Assembly (NCBI GenBank): GCA_001414345.1
Contig: LLCB01000047.1
Span: 62,001-126,000 of the forward strand
DNA from: Hymenoscyphus infarciens
Taxonomy: Eukaryota; Ascomycota; Leotiomycetes; Helotiales; Helotiaceae
Length of the DNA stretch: 64,000 bases
Reading direction: 5' to 3'
Shown: positions 10,583-22,411 of the stretch, piece by piece
Layout: every line of letters starts with the position of its first letter
Position numbering within the stretch: position 1 is the first letter of the stretch
Notes under the pieces: generated by a model
What the model was told of the DNA's origin: nothing
What the model saw: the letters and a program-made list of their open reading frames with translations, nothing else
Database searches by the model: none
Translations under genes and position numbers: made by a program

Positions 10583-13500
10583 AGCTTCGGAACGCACTAT
10601 CACCACTTCCTCTGAATAGCCAAACTCCGAAATCTCATGTTCTGGCTTCTGGGCCAGAGGCTGACGCTTTGGTGACTGCCCGACGCCTCAGTCGCGAGCC
10701 TAGCCTCCACAAATCTCTCACCGTAGACTACCTCCAATTCTTGTGGTTCACCATTTCTGATGTCCCCCAAAATTATCATGTTGTCAAGACTCTCGCCATT
10801 GCCAATGGACCGTGACTTCAAGGATTTGACACCCCAATTGAGTGGCCTCATGATGTAGATTGCTTTGCAAAACATGGTTCATCTTGATGTCCAATCTCAA
10901 ACCCCATTCCACTACTTTGTAAGAAACAATGTACAAGCGCTTCATCCAAAACAGTCAGCTGACATAGCGCTTAGGGGGAGTCGCATACCTGCAACGGTCG
11001 TACACAACGTCTCGTCGCCTTGATTTGCACCTTAGAACATCCCTCGGGTTTTCTTCTCGGGTTATACTCAGTTAAGGCGCACTAAAAATGCCTTTAGGAT
11101 GTCACCATATGCGGATCTTTTCCTCCGTCAACTGCGCTTAACAGCAACAGTATTGGTGGAATACCTACAGTAACGCGCTGGAAGGGGGTACATTGAAGTC
11201 CTCTAATACGAAGAAGGAGGCCGTGATTCTATTTTTGGCTAAGCTATGGAGCAGTGACGGGAATGGGAGGCTGGTTGTGTGGAGTGGGCTTTGTTCCCAG
11301 CAAAGCAATTCACTCAGTGTTTTGTCAGTTACGAGGTTTTTCTGCGGTCTTTGTGGCAATTGAGGACGAGGAGGAGAAACCATGAGCAGTTTTACCATTG
11401 GGCGAGAATACTACAACCACTGGATGAAGAGAAGTTATACTGGGAAAGGTTGTGCATTTTTTCCTGTATTAGATTTTAGATTTTAATATACCATATTATA
11501 CTTTAGGCAGGGCTCGAGCGCTCGGCCATGTCGCCTGTGATATGAGAATAGGTTGTAAGTACAAAGCAAGAACAAGTTTCTATTCTCCCCCTTGGCTTAT
11601 ATCCATGACGATGAAAACTCGACAATGATCTCAGATAACAAATTTGACTTTGCTAACTCCTAACTTAGTCCTGTATTGATTCCTTTATTGCGCGATTTCC
11701 CATAGAATACAGCTACTTTCCAGTTTGATTCTACCCATAGACGTAGAGCATACGCGTTTCGATCAACTTTCACCCCTTTGTACTACGAGAAGTATGCCCC
11801 CTTTCTTTTGATGTTCAATAGACCTCATCTCTCTCGGCGACTTTGCATAGTTTACATCGAAATATCTGCAAGCCACTCTCTGGACCCACCGGTGATTCCG
11901 CAACAAAATCGTCGCAAACGACCTTCCCGTCCCCTCTATCCCTAAGAGAAGCCGGCCATCCATCTCCAACAACGATGTGATCACTTACCACAAGGCCACT
12001 CCTCCCCTGCCTTATCACCACATAGCTAGGTCTAGACTAGACGTTAAGTACGCCGTCAGTACGTCCTCAGCACCTTCGACTCCCGGGCAGCTCGTACCAG
12101 GAAGTTGCTTGTGGAGCCGCAGATGCATTGGATTTATTGGGGGGAGGGGGAGGGGGGTGCTCTTGCTGGGAGTTACAACTTTGCGTGTACCACAACCACG
12201 TTCATCAAATATGCCCGAAGTGGAGCTAGGCTGCTTAAGAAAATCATGGACTCCACAGCATTCAGATCCTTTCCATCTCACAAACACTATCTCAGGCATC
12301 TTTCGGCTGCAGCAACAAAAGGGATATTCGCTGGCCCCTCCACTCGGTCCACCTGTCGCACTCCCCGATCTACTTGGCAATCTGTCGGTCATTTACATTC
12401 CTTTTTGAGCACTGCTATCGCGCTAGCACCCATCTAGGTCACTGATCGGCCCTTTATTCAACATAAAATTGTTTTAGCGGGCATTCGTTTCTTGTGAGGA
12501 GACCCTTTTTCAAACAATTGGCCACAAGACCGATCACCTAAACAGTCCCAAGCGGACACTTCCCAAACAAGCAAGCCCACAGCAACTCTAACCAGGTCAT
12601 CCGTGATGCCTTTTTCTGTTTCCTCAAATTTTATTCTGAGTAGAGATTACAAGGGGGCCAAAATTCGAATCGCACTCCAAGATGAGAACCGGCCTCCTGC
12701 CTATCCAATAGAAGTGGCGATATCAAGGCATTTCTCAGTGTCTCTAGTCAAGATGTTCAGGGGAACTTGGTTTCCAGGAGAGGTGTTCGCCAGCAACCAC
12801 CTTTTTTCTAGTCTGATAGTCTAAAAGAAAGAACAAAATGCATTAGCTGGTTTACAACTTCATAAGCAACCCCCAATGCCGACTCTCAGAAGCATTACAG
12901 GTAGAATTGTTTCAAGAGCGAGTGAAGATCATGAAGAATCCTAACACACAGGGCATTTCATAGGTCACTCCTACAAAAAGCATCCCATGGCTTTCCATAG
13001 TGAGGGAAGCAACCTTCAACCATAGGTTGCTCTACCGCGCGTGTACCATTCTGTTGAAGATAAAAGGGTGAAGGCGATGGGCCTAGAATACCAGATCTTC
13101 TACTCCCGAATCAACTCAAGTATTTGACCTTCATTTACCGAGCCCAATTTGCGGCTTCCAGGAGAAGACCTACTCTACACCAACTCGTAGAAAATTTCCA
13201 ATACTACCATTTAGTTAACAGTAATTTATTATTCGAAAGTACATTCTAGATCAAGGAAAGAAGAATAGACACAACTTGTATATTCGGATCCCAGCACCAC
13301 TTTCCATTGAAGCAGAGCAAGCGATAGGACACTAAATCACCAAGGAGCTCACGGTCGACGGCCTAATGTTCAAACTAGCATAATTTTAGGTTCTAGTAGA
13401 GGGTGTGCTCTCACTGTCACTATTAGTCAGATTTATAACCATCGTAGTAAGCCTACCATTCCAATGCAGCGCATCGTGTTCTCATTGTCTTTTTTCCCAG

Positions 13501-13890
13501 GTCACGGCCCCACAATTAACGACGCAAACCCAACTCTACTTTACTGGACTTTGATGCAGCTGGTTCGGCAGTCAATAAAATAGAGTCTAGAGAGGAGGCA
13601 ACGCTGACCGGGGATCATTGAAATTACGCATACTCCATTCATGGATGTTATAGTGCTGTGTCAGTTTCTCGCCCGCTGGATTCGAGGTGGCTTTTGGAAT
13701 ACATACAGTACGATAAGAAACACCTTCACGATAAAATGTCGTTGCTTATACAGACAGAGTTCCTGAAGCTCCGGTGATTTGCTAATCTGTTGTGAATCGG
13801 ATACCAGAAATCATTCCCTATCGGGGTAAAAGTTTTGATGGTGCTTGATGTAAGTTCTATCCCTCTTAAGAATTTGCACATCATTCCCTA
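10583..13890. other. long stretch without a supportable gene
   Basis: Apart from dispersed repeat copy C, I see only overlapping short frames, for example opposed frames at 11,977-12,437. From about 12,825 to 13,890 there is no frame over 60 codons. Confidence 0.4.
11400..11560 (+). repeat. dispersed repeat, copy C (diverged)
   Basis: TTATACTTTAGGCAGGGCTC at about 11495, followed by GGCCATGTCGCCTGTGATAT and GAGAATAGG, aligns to copies A and B with several transitions. The shared left part includes CTGTATTAGATTTTAGATTT in place of GTATTTGAATTGTAAT. Confidence 0.4.
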
Positions 13891-13891
13891 A

Positions 13892-14007
13892 GTGTCACGG
13901 AAAAAGGGGGTATCACGTGACCCCCTTTCCCTGAATATATAGCAGAGTTTTCACCTCCCAAATTCAAGCTCCTTAGAGCGTTTTCAACCCTCAAAAATAC
14001 GTGACAC
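13892..14007 (+). mobile_element. 116 bp MITE, Harbinger-like, copy 1
   Basis: The element starts GTGTCACGGAAAAAGGGGG and ends AAAAATACGTGACAC, so the outer 8 bp (GTGTCACG/CGTGACAC) are perfect inverted repeats. It is flanked on both sides by TAA (13,889-13,891 and 14,008-14,010). A 3 bp TWA-type duplication is characteristic of PIF/Harbinger transposons. There is no coding capacity. A second copy lies inverted at 24,509-24,623. Confidence 0.8.
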
Positions 14008-14229
14008 TAAGTAATGATACAGAGCTATCCCCTCATTGATCCGCTGCCGTAGTGCTCTACAGTTCCATCTTCAATGGACCATTCGCAATAAAGTTCACTA
14101 TCCTGCGAAAATCGGTTATAACTAGCTTTGCAAGCCACCTACAACTACACCCAGCACCCGAAGCAATTACAATAGGGATGCATGCTTCTCCAATTGCCAC
14201 CAACATGAAATACTTCGAAGTCCTCTAGT

Positions 14230-14910
14230 ATGGCCGTGAGTAAGCGATCGTGTGGATTGTCGCATGCCCCATCACATATTTTATACTCCAATAGAAATTA
14301 CGAAAGTCGGCATACATCAAGTAGCCTAATTATCCCTTCGCAATTTGCTGGAGATTTTCTTCGGCGGACTTTTTTGTCTGCGGAAAATTACTTCCAAAAA
14401 TGGAACAAAATTGTCGACCAATCCTTTCATCTAAAAGTACAAGATGGTTCAGCCATTGCCATCACTTTTACGGGAGAGGCCGATAACGAGTTAGCAGAGG
14501 TGAACTCCCAAGAGCAACATCCCACCCACTACACTCGGTTGCGGCAAGAAGTTAAACGCACATCGTCGAGCGATCCTTCTGGCGCAAAATGCACGAGGAA
14601 GCCTGTTGTAGAATCCGCTGAGGAGCCAAGAGGCGGCGCAGACAGAGAGGAGTCGAGCATCAGTGATATTCGAAATACTTCTTATAGGAAGCAAATTACA
14701 GATGGTACGGCAAAAGCGTTCTTAATGTTTTTGCAGCCGAACCTGGAATGGAATTCTTCAAGCAAAGCGAACTGCCCATCGCCACATCGCCGGGCTGAAG
14801 AAAGTTTCCGGTGTCCAAGACTGGCCCAGTGGTCTTCCTTTTTTTCTATCCCTTTGATTCTGTGCGACCTTGAACTGTCAAAGTACGGCCATAACTCACC
14901 ATATGTCTAA
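14230..14910 (+). CDS. hypothetical protein (226 residues), intronless
   Basis: The frame starts with ATG at 14,230 and is open for 226 codons, the longest clean frame in the left quarter of the window. The middle is polar and charged (RQEVKRTSSSDPSGAKCTRK and EEPRGGADREESSISD), so it is probably disordered. The C-terminal part contains a short hydrophobic run (FFSIPLILCDL). There is no known domain. The opposite strand also has open frames here, so part of the openness may be chance. It follows the MITE by about 220 bp. Confidence 0.35.
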   Translation: MAVSKRSCGLSHAPSHILYSNRNYESRHTSSSLIIPSQFAGDFLRRTFLSAENYFQKWNKIVDQSFHLKVQDGSAIAITFTGEADNELAEVNSQEQHPTHYTRLRQEVKRTSSSDPSGAKCTRKPVVESAEEPRGGADREESSISDIRNTSYRKQITDGTAKAFLMFLQPNLEWNSSSKANCPSPHRRAEESFRCPRLAQWSSFFSIPLILCDLELSKYGHNSPYV

Positions 14911-15061
14911 TGAAAAAACTGAGAGGCAGTTGCTCAGTTTGACGTTGCGTATGGAGGAATGGTCGAAGGAAACCAGAAACAGAACTCCAGCCATGAAGCT
15001 CAAGATGCCCCTTTTGGAGCTGGGAGGGTGCATATAGAGGCACAATGTTTCAAGTCTCCCA

Positions 15062-15349
15062 ATGAGCAAACAACTGAATGCTTCTAAGAAATTCTTGGAA
15101 ATCCACGAAAGCTACATTTCCGAGCCGAGAAGTCCGTTGGTAAGCGTACGTGGGCCCGGGGGCGTTAAAAACCAACACGCACATAAGCACGATTGGGACA
15201 GTACGGATTCCGGCAAAAGGTTAACCGCATGGAGAAGCCAGATAGTTTCCCGAATTGCTAGTCTGAGAGTACCAAAGCGTGCTTCAGTGAAGTCATTTGC
15301 CAAGATTTCAATCATGCTCGTCAAGAGGAAATACCTACCGTTTCTCTGA
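15062..15349 (+). other. short open frame of doubtful coding status
   Basis: An ATG-initiated frame of 95 codons (MSKQLNASKKFLEIHESYIS...) ends at a TGA. It has no domain and is overlapped by a minus-strand frame. It ends just upstream of the 15,370 relic and could be an exon of the same lost gene, but no splice join is evident. Confidence 0.2.
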
Positions 15350-15369
15350 CCGTTTGTCTCTTGAGAAGA

Positions 15370-15694
15370 AATAGCTACCGTCGGAAAGGAGCTCAGCGTC
15401 GAAATTGAATTCGCATTTGAAGGAGAGAGGGAAGCTCTTGTCGATCACCTTGTAAAAGCTGTCCACAGCATCATTGCTATTCTCCACTTTGAGTTCTGGA
15501 AGTCAGTTACAATGAATGCCCACTGCAAGAAGCTCGGAGACTACGTCGGCATGCTGCTGAATGAGGGAGCAATTCGTCGGAATTCAGGACGTGAACTACG
15601 CCATCCAAGCGCCGGTGTGGCTTCGCTAGAGGCCATTTCTCTACACACGGGGACCATTCTGCCACACCACCATCCTTCTTGCCGCGCTTTGTAG
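15370..15694 (+). pseudogene. second copy of the FWKSVTM...LLNEG module
   Basis: A frame open from a stop near 15,363 to the TAG at 15,694 reads KELSVEIEFAFEGEREALVD, then LVKAVHSIIAILHFEFWKSV and NAHCKKLGDYVGMLLNEGAI. It aligns over about 55 residues with the module at about 2,420-2,580 (LVKAVRTIMASPHFDFWKSV...). The two copies differ at many third positions, which points to a protein family older than these fragments. This copy has no ATG before the module and lacks the acidic repeat. The function is unknown. Confidence 0.45.
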
Positions 15695-15699
15695 TAACA

Positions 15700-17150
15700 C
15701 CCTTTCCACGTTTCGATTCTGGCTCCTCTGGAGAAACTTCAGTGGTAGTATCATCAGATATCGTAGAAGTGCCTTGTGCGTGTGGTTGCCCTCCTCGAAA
15801 CTTTGTCAATTTCAAACACATATACGCCATCTGAAGAAATCCCAGCCTGTGGTATTTTCGATCGAATACACGAGAGGTTTGCTTTTGCATTCTTATTACA
15901 ACACCGCTTTCCGTTCTGCAGCAAGTTCCTTTGTCGCCTATCTCATCGAAAACCTCAAAGATCGCTCTCGCAGTCAAACCCACCATCGCCGTTCCAGAGG
16001 TACTAATGTTCAGCAAGCGAGCAAAAATCCCAAGTCTACAATATATTGTAGCAAAAGATGAAAAGATACTATGTTTCCGTGGACCGGTCCTGTATGAAGC
16101 GAGGAAATCGGATTTGAGACATGCGAATAGCGCCTAGCAATTCAAGATCCATTACAAAGGATGGATTTTTGTAGTGAACTGATACATTTTGCCATTGTCA
16201 GGTGGCTCAACGCTGGAGTGGGCAACGCTTGCGAAAGATTATAACCTGCATTACCCCAACACGCTGACCGGCTGAGTCAAAACCCCAGGATTTATATACT
16301 ATATTCGAACGTTAAAACAATACGATAGTATTACTTTCAAAAGGCGAGTCGGAAAGTTGGCATTTTGAGAACATAAATGCTGTCGAAGGGGACTTTTAAC
16401 TTCTTTCCAACTTGGAAGCTTTTTAGTCGACTTCTGTTCGGTTCTCTGACGCTTTTTGATCAATAGCCGCAATATTACAGTTATTATTAGTATAGGGCCG
16501 ACATCCGCAATATCCCTGTGTCTCGCCACTGGTTCCATGAGGGTTGGGATGTACACATCTCTGTTAGAATTGTATTCTTTATCAGAGTACATAGTCCCCG
16601 TCTAGCCTAGCAACGAGCCTAGGATGAGAAATGATAACCCCGCTCACGATAGCACAAACTAGACTGAGGAAAGTGGATAAAAGCAAGGATACGCTAAGCA
16701 AGTGAGCACTTTTTGGAGGGGAAATGGACGAAACGGGGCCAAAAACAGGGTTTAAAACCCGGTTTTACCCTACATCTGCGCCTCAACCTTCCCTGATATT
16801 CTCAATACAAGGAGAAAAGGCTAAAGCGTACTTCAGGCTTGGACTGGAAAATCTGTGTAACTCGAGACGAGGGGATTTAATATGATCAGAAAGGTTCGTC
16901 TGAGGATCGAGCACTTCCTTGAGACTCAGTTCTGTCTCTACTTCAGCCTTCTGTGATTCTCACCGAACCACCGTAATCTATTCAGTTACATTATATTCAA
17001 TGAACTTGAGTGATACGGAATCCTCGAAGATTGGGAGGGCAGGCAGGAATGAAAGTCAGGGGTAGCAGCAAGCTTGCATATTCCGTCAAGGCATTTACAG
17101 TGGCAAAGTATAAAAGTCATTCTTAGATTCAACACTACAGTTCACGTTGG
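15700..17150. other. no gene recognised
   Basis: Short overlapping frames occur on both strands to about 16,140, then sequence with no supportable frame apart from a minus-strand frame of 97 codons at 16,299-16,592 that lacks any domain. Confidence 0.35.
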
Positions 17151-17156
17151 CTGGTA

Positions 17157-17492
17157 CACCTTCTCAAAGTCCAACTCTACTAGCATCGTCTCCGCCGAGT
17201 AGTACACCTTCCTCGCGGTAGACAACAAAAGCGGCAGTAAAATACTTCAGGTTCGTCCCTGCCTACTTGGCTCATTGTCCCAACTTTCTAGGGTAATGTA
17301 AGGCAAATGACCTACATACTTGGAACAAATCAATACTCATCCCGATGGCTTGGAAATGCAGTCCGATTGTCCTAAAGTACTCGGGTAATTTTTAGAAGGT
17401 GTGGCACAACGAGCTATTTACTACCGCTTATTTTTGTCTACTGTGAGACCTTCTCAAAGTTCAACATTGGTAACACCATCTCCGTTGAGTAG
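17157..17492. repeat. 45 bp duplication flanking a MITE-like element
   Basis: ACCTTCTCAAAGTCCAACTC at 17,157 and ACCTTCTCAAAGTTCAACAT at 17,448 begin two copies of about 45 bp, both ending GTTGAGTAG or GCCGAGTAG. The copies sit on either side of the element at 17,227-17,432. Confidence 0.55.
17227..17432 (+). mobile_element. ~205 bp MITE-like element, copy 1
   Basis: The left end AAAAGCGGCAGTAAAATACT and the right end TTTACTACCGCTTATTTT are inverted relative to each other. A related copy lies at 20,743-20,934. Shared internal blocks include GGTTCGT(C/A)CCTGCCTAC, CCAACTTTCTAG(G/A)GTAA, CTTGGAACAA and TGTCCTA(A/G)A. I could not fix a target-site duplication, so the superfamily is open. Confidence 0.55.
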
Positions 17493-17536
17493 GAGGGGAA
17501 GCAAGGTTGATGGTGAGGACAACGTTGATATGACTC

Positions 17537-18247
17537 GTGAATCGGGTTCTGAAGTTGAAGTTTGACCAGAAACGAAAGGCGCGGGGAAAAGTGGAGGGCC
17601 TCGTAAACCAAGCGGGGGTTGTGGGAGGTTGCGGGAGGTTGCTCCTGAGAGTGAAGTTAAGAGAAGTGAGTAGGTGGATAGGATCGAGCCTCTTCCTAAT
17701 CTACCAGGACAATTTAAAGAATGGAAAACAGGCAAGAAACGAGTTTCATTGTTTTGGATGTAGTTTAAGACGAACCCATGCTCGATTCTCGGGTCCTCCA
17801 GTCTGCGCAATCGGAAAACGAAGTAAAGGGAAGAAACGGGCTCCGAGTGGAAAAAAATTTGAGGGTCCTTTGGGAATCGAGCTTGTTGGTAGAGTTGAAC
17901 CTCGGCCAATTTTACTTAAGCAGTCGAGGGAGCCAATAAATGGAAAGAAGAAGGCTCCGAAGCCAGCTATGAGAGTAGTGGACAAATTAATGCAGCATAT
18001 TGCAAATCTTGTGGTGCGTTTTCCTCTGCTGCTACGTCTCACGATACCTTCGAGTGTGCTTGGGTCATGCGCACAATTATTGGGACAGGTAACAAAGACA
18101 GCCCACGACAGGATTCTACTCTCGTTCTCCTCTCATAAATCCAGATGTTTCATATTTGCAACTTTCTTGTCTGAAGGTTTCGCAGCTGAGCGTTATCTAA
18201 ATGTTGTACACTTGGATGTCATATCTGAACTTTTTTACCTGGAATAA
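17537..18247 (+). CDS. hypothetical protein (236 residues), doubtful
   Basis: A plus-strand frame of about 236 codons is open from near 17,537, but its first codon is not ATG. The inferred protein is very basic (RSKGKKRAPSGKKFEG). Minus-strand frames at 17,454-17,909 and 17,746-18,042 are equally open and look just as protein-like, so the coding strand is uncertain. No domain was recognised on either strand. Confidence 0.2.
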   Translation: MNRVLKLKFDQKRKARGKVEGLVNQAGVVGGCGRLLLRVKLREVSRWIGSSLFLIYQDNLKNGKQARNEFHCFGCSLRRTHARFSGPPVCAIGKRSKGKKRAPSGKKFEGPLGIELVGRVEPRPILLKQSREPINGKKKAPKPAMRVVDKLMQHIANLVVRFPLLLRLTIPSSVLGSCAQLLGQVTKTAHDRILLSFSSHKSRCFIFATFLSEGFAAERYLNVVHLDVISELFYLE

Positions 18248-18249
18248 AT

Positions 18250-20740
18250 ACAACCGTCGAATGACAAGTCACCAGTCGAAAAACGTCCTCAGCGAGTCAT
18301 TCTAGCCCTACAAGCGATGATAGTCCAGTTTTCTAAGGTGCCTGGGAACCCCTCCAGTGAGATATAGCTTTTCCCTTTCCACAGATCAACCAATACTCAC
18401 TTTTTTTTAATTAGGTTTAGGTTTCGGGAATCCTTTGGTTGCCCTGCCTTTTTAGTCTAATAACTGGTCCCCGGCAGTTTCATAAAGTACTTTTTTTTAA
18501 GATATTACAGCCAAATACTTCACATGAATTGAGGCGTCCTAGGTAGCTTGATACATGGTATGAAGAAGTGCAAAACAAACCCAGGGGCATCAGGAGTTAG
18601 TCTTGTTTTTGTGCTGGTTAGTTGAGTTTAGCTGTCCAATGTCTAACCTCTAAGGTTTCTCTCGGACCTGGAACCATTTCATATAGTACACGACTTTCTC
18701 TCCCTCTTCTCATTAGGCCGCTTTTCTCCCGACGAACAAGATGTGTTGACAGATGTGCTGACAGATGTGCAGGAGAATCATGGCTAGGTTTCGTGGTCAA
18801 ACGAGCTTTCGCCGATCCTCCTGCCACCAAAAGCACATTACTCACCCAACGAGACAAATTCCACAATCAACTCATCGTGTTCGCATAAACCAGAAGCTTA
18901 TAGATTAACGGCTGATTTAGAAACACATGTTCATGGGGTTTATTTTGTAGAGTTAGGGGAAGAAAGGTAGTAGAGGCAGGCTAAATCTAAATAGGAACCA
19001 CCTTTTTGCTAGACAAAAGTCTGCCCATCGTCATACTCCTGTTTTGCCAGACTCGACAATCAAAACGTATTCGACAGCGAGAGAATATTCAGTAGCGTGA
19101 TGTATAAATGGCTCTCCGCGAGCTCGCTTAGCACTTTTCCAGCTAGCATGCTGAAGGCTTGTTAGACGCCGTTACGCGAATTTGATATCAACCACCAGTC
19201 TTGAGAATTTTCGGCTACGTTTGGAGAGATTTAAATATTGCCGCCAAGCATCTTGATGCAATGGGTTTGCCGACCACCTCCACTTTTTGACGGAGAAGAA
19301 CCTTCGGATGGTGATGATGAATGGGGGGGGGATGAGGAGATAGAGGACCGCGATGAAGAGGACACGCCGAGAAAGATGATGGAGAAAATCATGCAATCGA
19401 GAGTGATTGGGAGGAAGCTGTGTGTCCAATCACCCTGATGCAATGGGTTTGCTCACTATAGGCCAGGCCCAGGCATTTCCGAATGTGGGTAGACTTTATA
19501 TGGTCCATTCCTGCCTGTGCGAATTCCTGGGTCATTCTCGTCCCGCTAGCTTGGACCAGGGGCTTGAACTCTCCTAGGAAAAGGTGGCTGCAACTCAACC
19601 TCTCCCTATTTTTCTATTCTGTCACAAGAGAATGGCGTTGTATTGGTGTTGGCCAAGAACAAGCCCAAAAATTATGTCTGCGTGACTACCTGGGTTCAAA
19701 TGTGATGGATAGAAAATTCCAATGGTCGGAATGCGATTAAGATGTGTATTGTCGAACAGTTCAAGAGTATGAATTATCAATATTCGCAACAGGCATACCT
19801 AGATTTTGGAGCATCTTTACTACCACAAACGATTTGAGTCATTAGCCGACCACCAGGACAAAACATGGATATTACATACGTCGGTCCTGCCACTAATTCT
19901 CTAACACATTGAGCAGGAAAGGGGTTGAACAGCTCGCAGTGTGTCTCAGGACCAGGGGAACAGGGTATACTCAAGCTTGCCACACCCGTATATTTTCAAC
20001 AACGACGAAAACTAAAGGTTCGAAAGTAACTCAATTATAGACAGCAATTGATTGGTCCGACAAACACAATACGATCCATGAGGCAGGGAAAGGGGCTTCA
20101 TTTTGCTAGGTAGCGAAGGACACACTCTACCTCGGTGGACGGACGTTTGCTTTTGCGGCTCCTGCCACTTAGGTCTGGATTCCGAGTAACCTTTCTTCTA
20201 CCTGCTATGTCGTCGGATTTTCGATGTATATAAATAGCATGCGATCAAAATTGATATCAAAGCCACAAATTGGTAGAATCGCACAGCGTTCTTCACCCAC
20301 CTCAAGCTTATACAAAAGGAAGAGGTGAAGAATACCGGGACTTGAAGTGTTGCTTAGAACAACACTTTCCTATTTTCTCACTCCTTCCCTGTTGGGAAAC
20401 TGATGGAAATAGAGGAATATGGGATTATAAGATAATATTTAGCACATAACAGGAGCATATGACATCGGTAAGCCCCCCGCCCTTTTTTCTTCTACGTCTG
20501 GAGATCAATGAGTAGGGTCTTCTTTTATGATAAGCTTACACAAATAATATGATCCGAACCCCAGATATGAATTAGGTATTTGAGTTTGGCTTTTACTAGT
20601 AGAAGACTGGTGATAAAAGTCCAACCCCTCTTAATATATCTTACGTCATATATGTGAGCAGCTGCTCTGCTGATACGGTTACCCACACAACGGCCAAAAA
20701 ACACGGGGTTATTGTAGTATGTTTTTAAGTAATAGACTCG
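18250..20740. other. gene-poor stretch
   Basis: Short frames only. Near 19,255 and 19,437 the string GATGCAATGGGTTTGC occurs twice, bracketing about 180 bp that includes an acidic frame (FDGEEPSDGDDEWGGDEEIE). From 19,990 to 20,740 nothing is supportable. Confidence 0.35.
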
Positions 20741-20742
20741 AG

Positions 20743-20934
20743 AAAAGTGGCAGTAAGTACTTCGGGTTCGTACCTGCCTACCAGCCCTCGAAGTTCCAAC
20801 TTTCTAGAGTAACTCAAAGTAATTACCTTAGATGCTTGGAACAAGTGAAAATTTACCTAGATAGCTAGAGCAAACAACTTTAACTGTCCTAGAAAGTTAG
20901 AACAACAAGAAGTATCGACGGTTACTACCGTTTT
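20743..20934 (+). mobile_element. ~192 bp MITE-like element, copy 2
   Basis: The left end AAAAGTGGCAGTAAGTACTT and the right end GGTTACTACCGTTTT match copy 1 at 17,227 with transitions. The inverted terminal stretch is about 13 bp (AAAAGTGGCAGTAA versus AAAACGGTAGTAA). Confidence 0.55.
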
Positions 20935-22411
20935 TATTATTTATAGCAAGATGACGCACTCGGATTCTTCGAGTAATCATATTTTTCCTTACAGTGGATT
21001 CTTTTATTGTTACTATTTATAAAGCTATTCTCGAAATCCTCTCTACCACTTTGTTAGAGAAAAGGACAGGTGACATAGTTGGAGATTCTGGGTCCGAGTT
21101 TGTCAAAGAAAATCATTCTACTTAAGGGGCTGAGATAAGAAAACATGCATCTGAAATCAAGTAGGTGGAAACAAGAAACATTTCAACTAGTTCATAAAGA
21201 AGATCAATGATCAAAATGGAAGGGTCCTCTCATGTGACATCCCCTTTCTTCGATCTGATGAAACGGAGCAGAGCATAGCAAATTAAGCCTACATCTTGTG
21301 CTGTAATTTCAGAAGTCTTTCTGCAAATCTACACATTGTTGCTGTAAATCAATAAAACCTATGTTCACTGAAACCTAAAATATTAGAAACGAAAGAAGTT
21401 GAACTTCTTATAGAATAGGATAATGAGAAAATGCTTGGCAATCGTATATTCAGTCTAAGTTTCAAATTCCCGAGCGCCTTATATAAGGCTGTTAAAGAAC
21501 AGGAAGGGTCAGAGACCTAGTTGATATAATGAAAAGTGGATTTTTTACTTGAACTATTAGACTTATAAGAATAAGTATTAGAGTTACTTACAATTTTCAA
21601 TTGCAAAAAACTAAACGTAAATCTTAGATTTGGTACTTAGTACCAAATCCTAACCCAACTTCTCAAATACACTAGCTAAATAATTATTCTTCTCGCGCAA
21701 CTGAACGTAGCCACTCCATGCAGGCTTAAAGCACTCGATGTTTCCGATGTTGGTATATGAGAACTATGCAGTACTATTGCTTCCTTCTAAGAGAGAGTTA
21801 TGCAATCTTCTACATACGCCGGAAAGGTAAAAGCAGTGCAAGTATCATCTACGTTAAACACCACTAGGTAAGACCACGAAATCTTCACAAAAACTAATGA
21901 TCAATTCCGCGAATGTATTTTCATATTTATTTCAGAGACAGGATGACGCACCATATCAGCAAATGGTACAATGCCTAGTTACAACGTCCTCACAACACGA
22001 AAGCAGCATCTCAAGTTTCCCGAGTTCATCCTCCGTAACTTCACAGATCGAGAAATTGACCTCGGTCTTTTCTTTGGCCTCAATACAGTTTGACAAGATG
22101 TATAAGATGTGCGAAGTTTCGAATCAACACAATACCACTGAACCGACCTGACTCGGTCGCAAAGAATCAAAATTTGTACAGAGCGTTGCAATGATTCTAG
22201 ACTTCGTTAGCAAGACGTATGTACTGTAAGAAAAATAAAGGGCGACTTACTTCATAGTAATTTTGTGCAAGATTAATCCTTCAGCCCTTGAAGTTCATCT
22301 CGGGCTACAAGCTCCGAACACAGAGAGATGTGTGTATGCCATTTCGCACCTCCATAATGGTTTACTTCGGTTTTTAGCTGTCGATTCATCGAAAACACCC
22401 ATGGTCAGCTT
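20935..22411. other. intergenic, no gene recognised
   Basis: AT-leaning sequence without long frames to 21,890, then a weak plus-strand frame of 84 codons (21,897-22,151) that is rich in Ser and Gln. The last 150 bp lie downstream of the WLM gene and probably include its 3' UTR. Confidence 0.4.
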
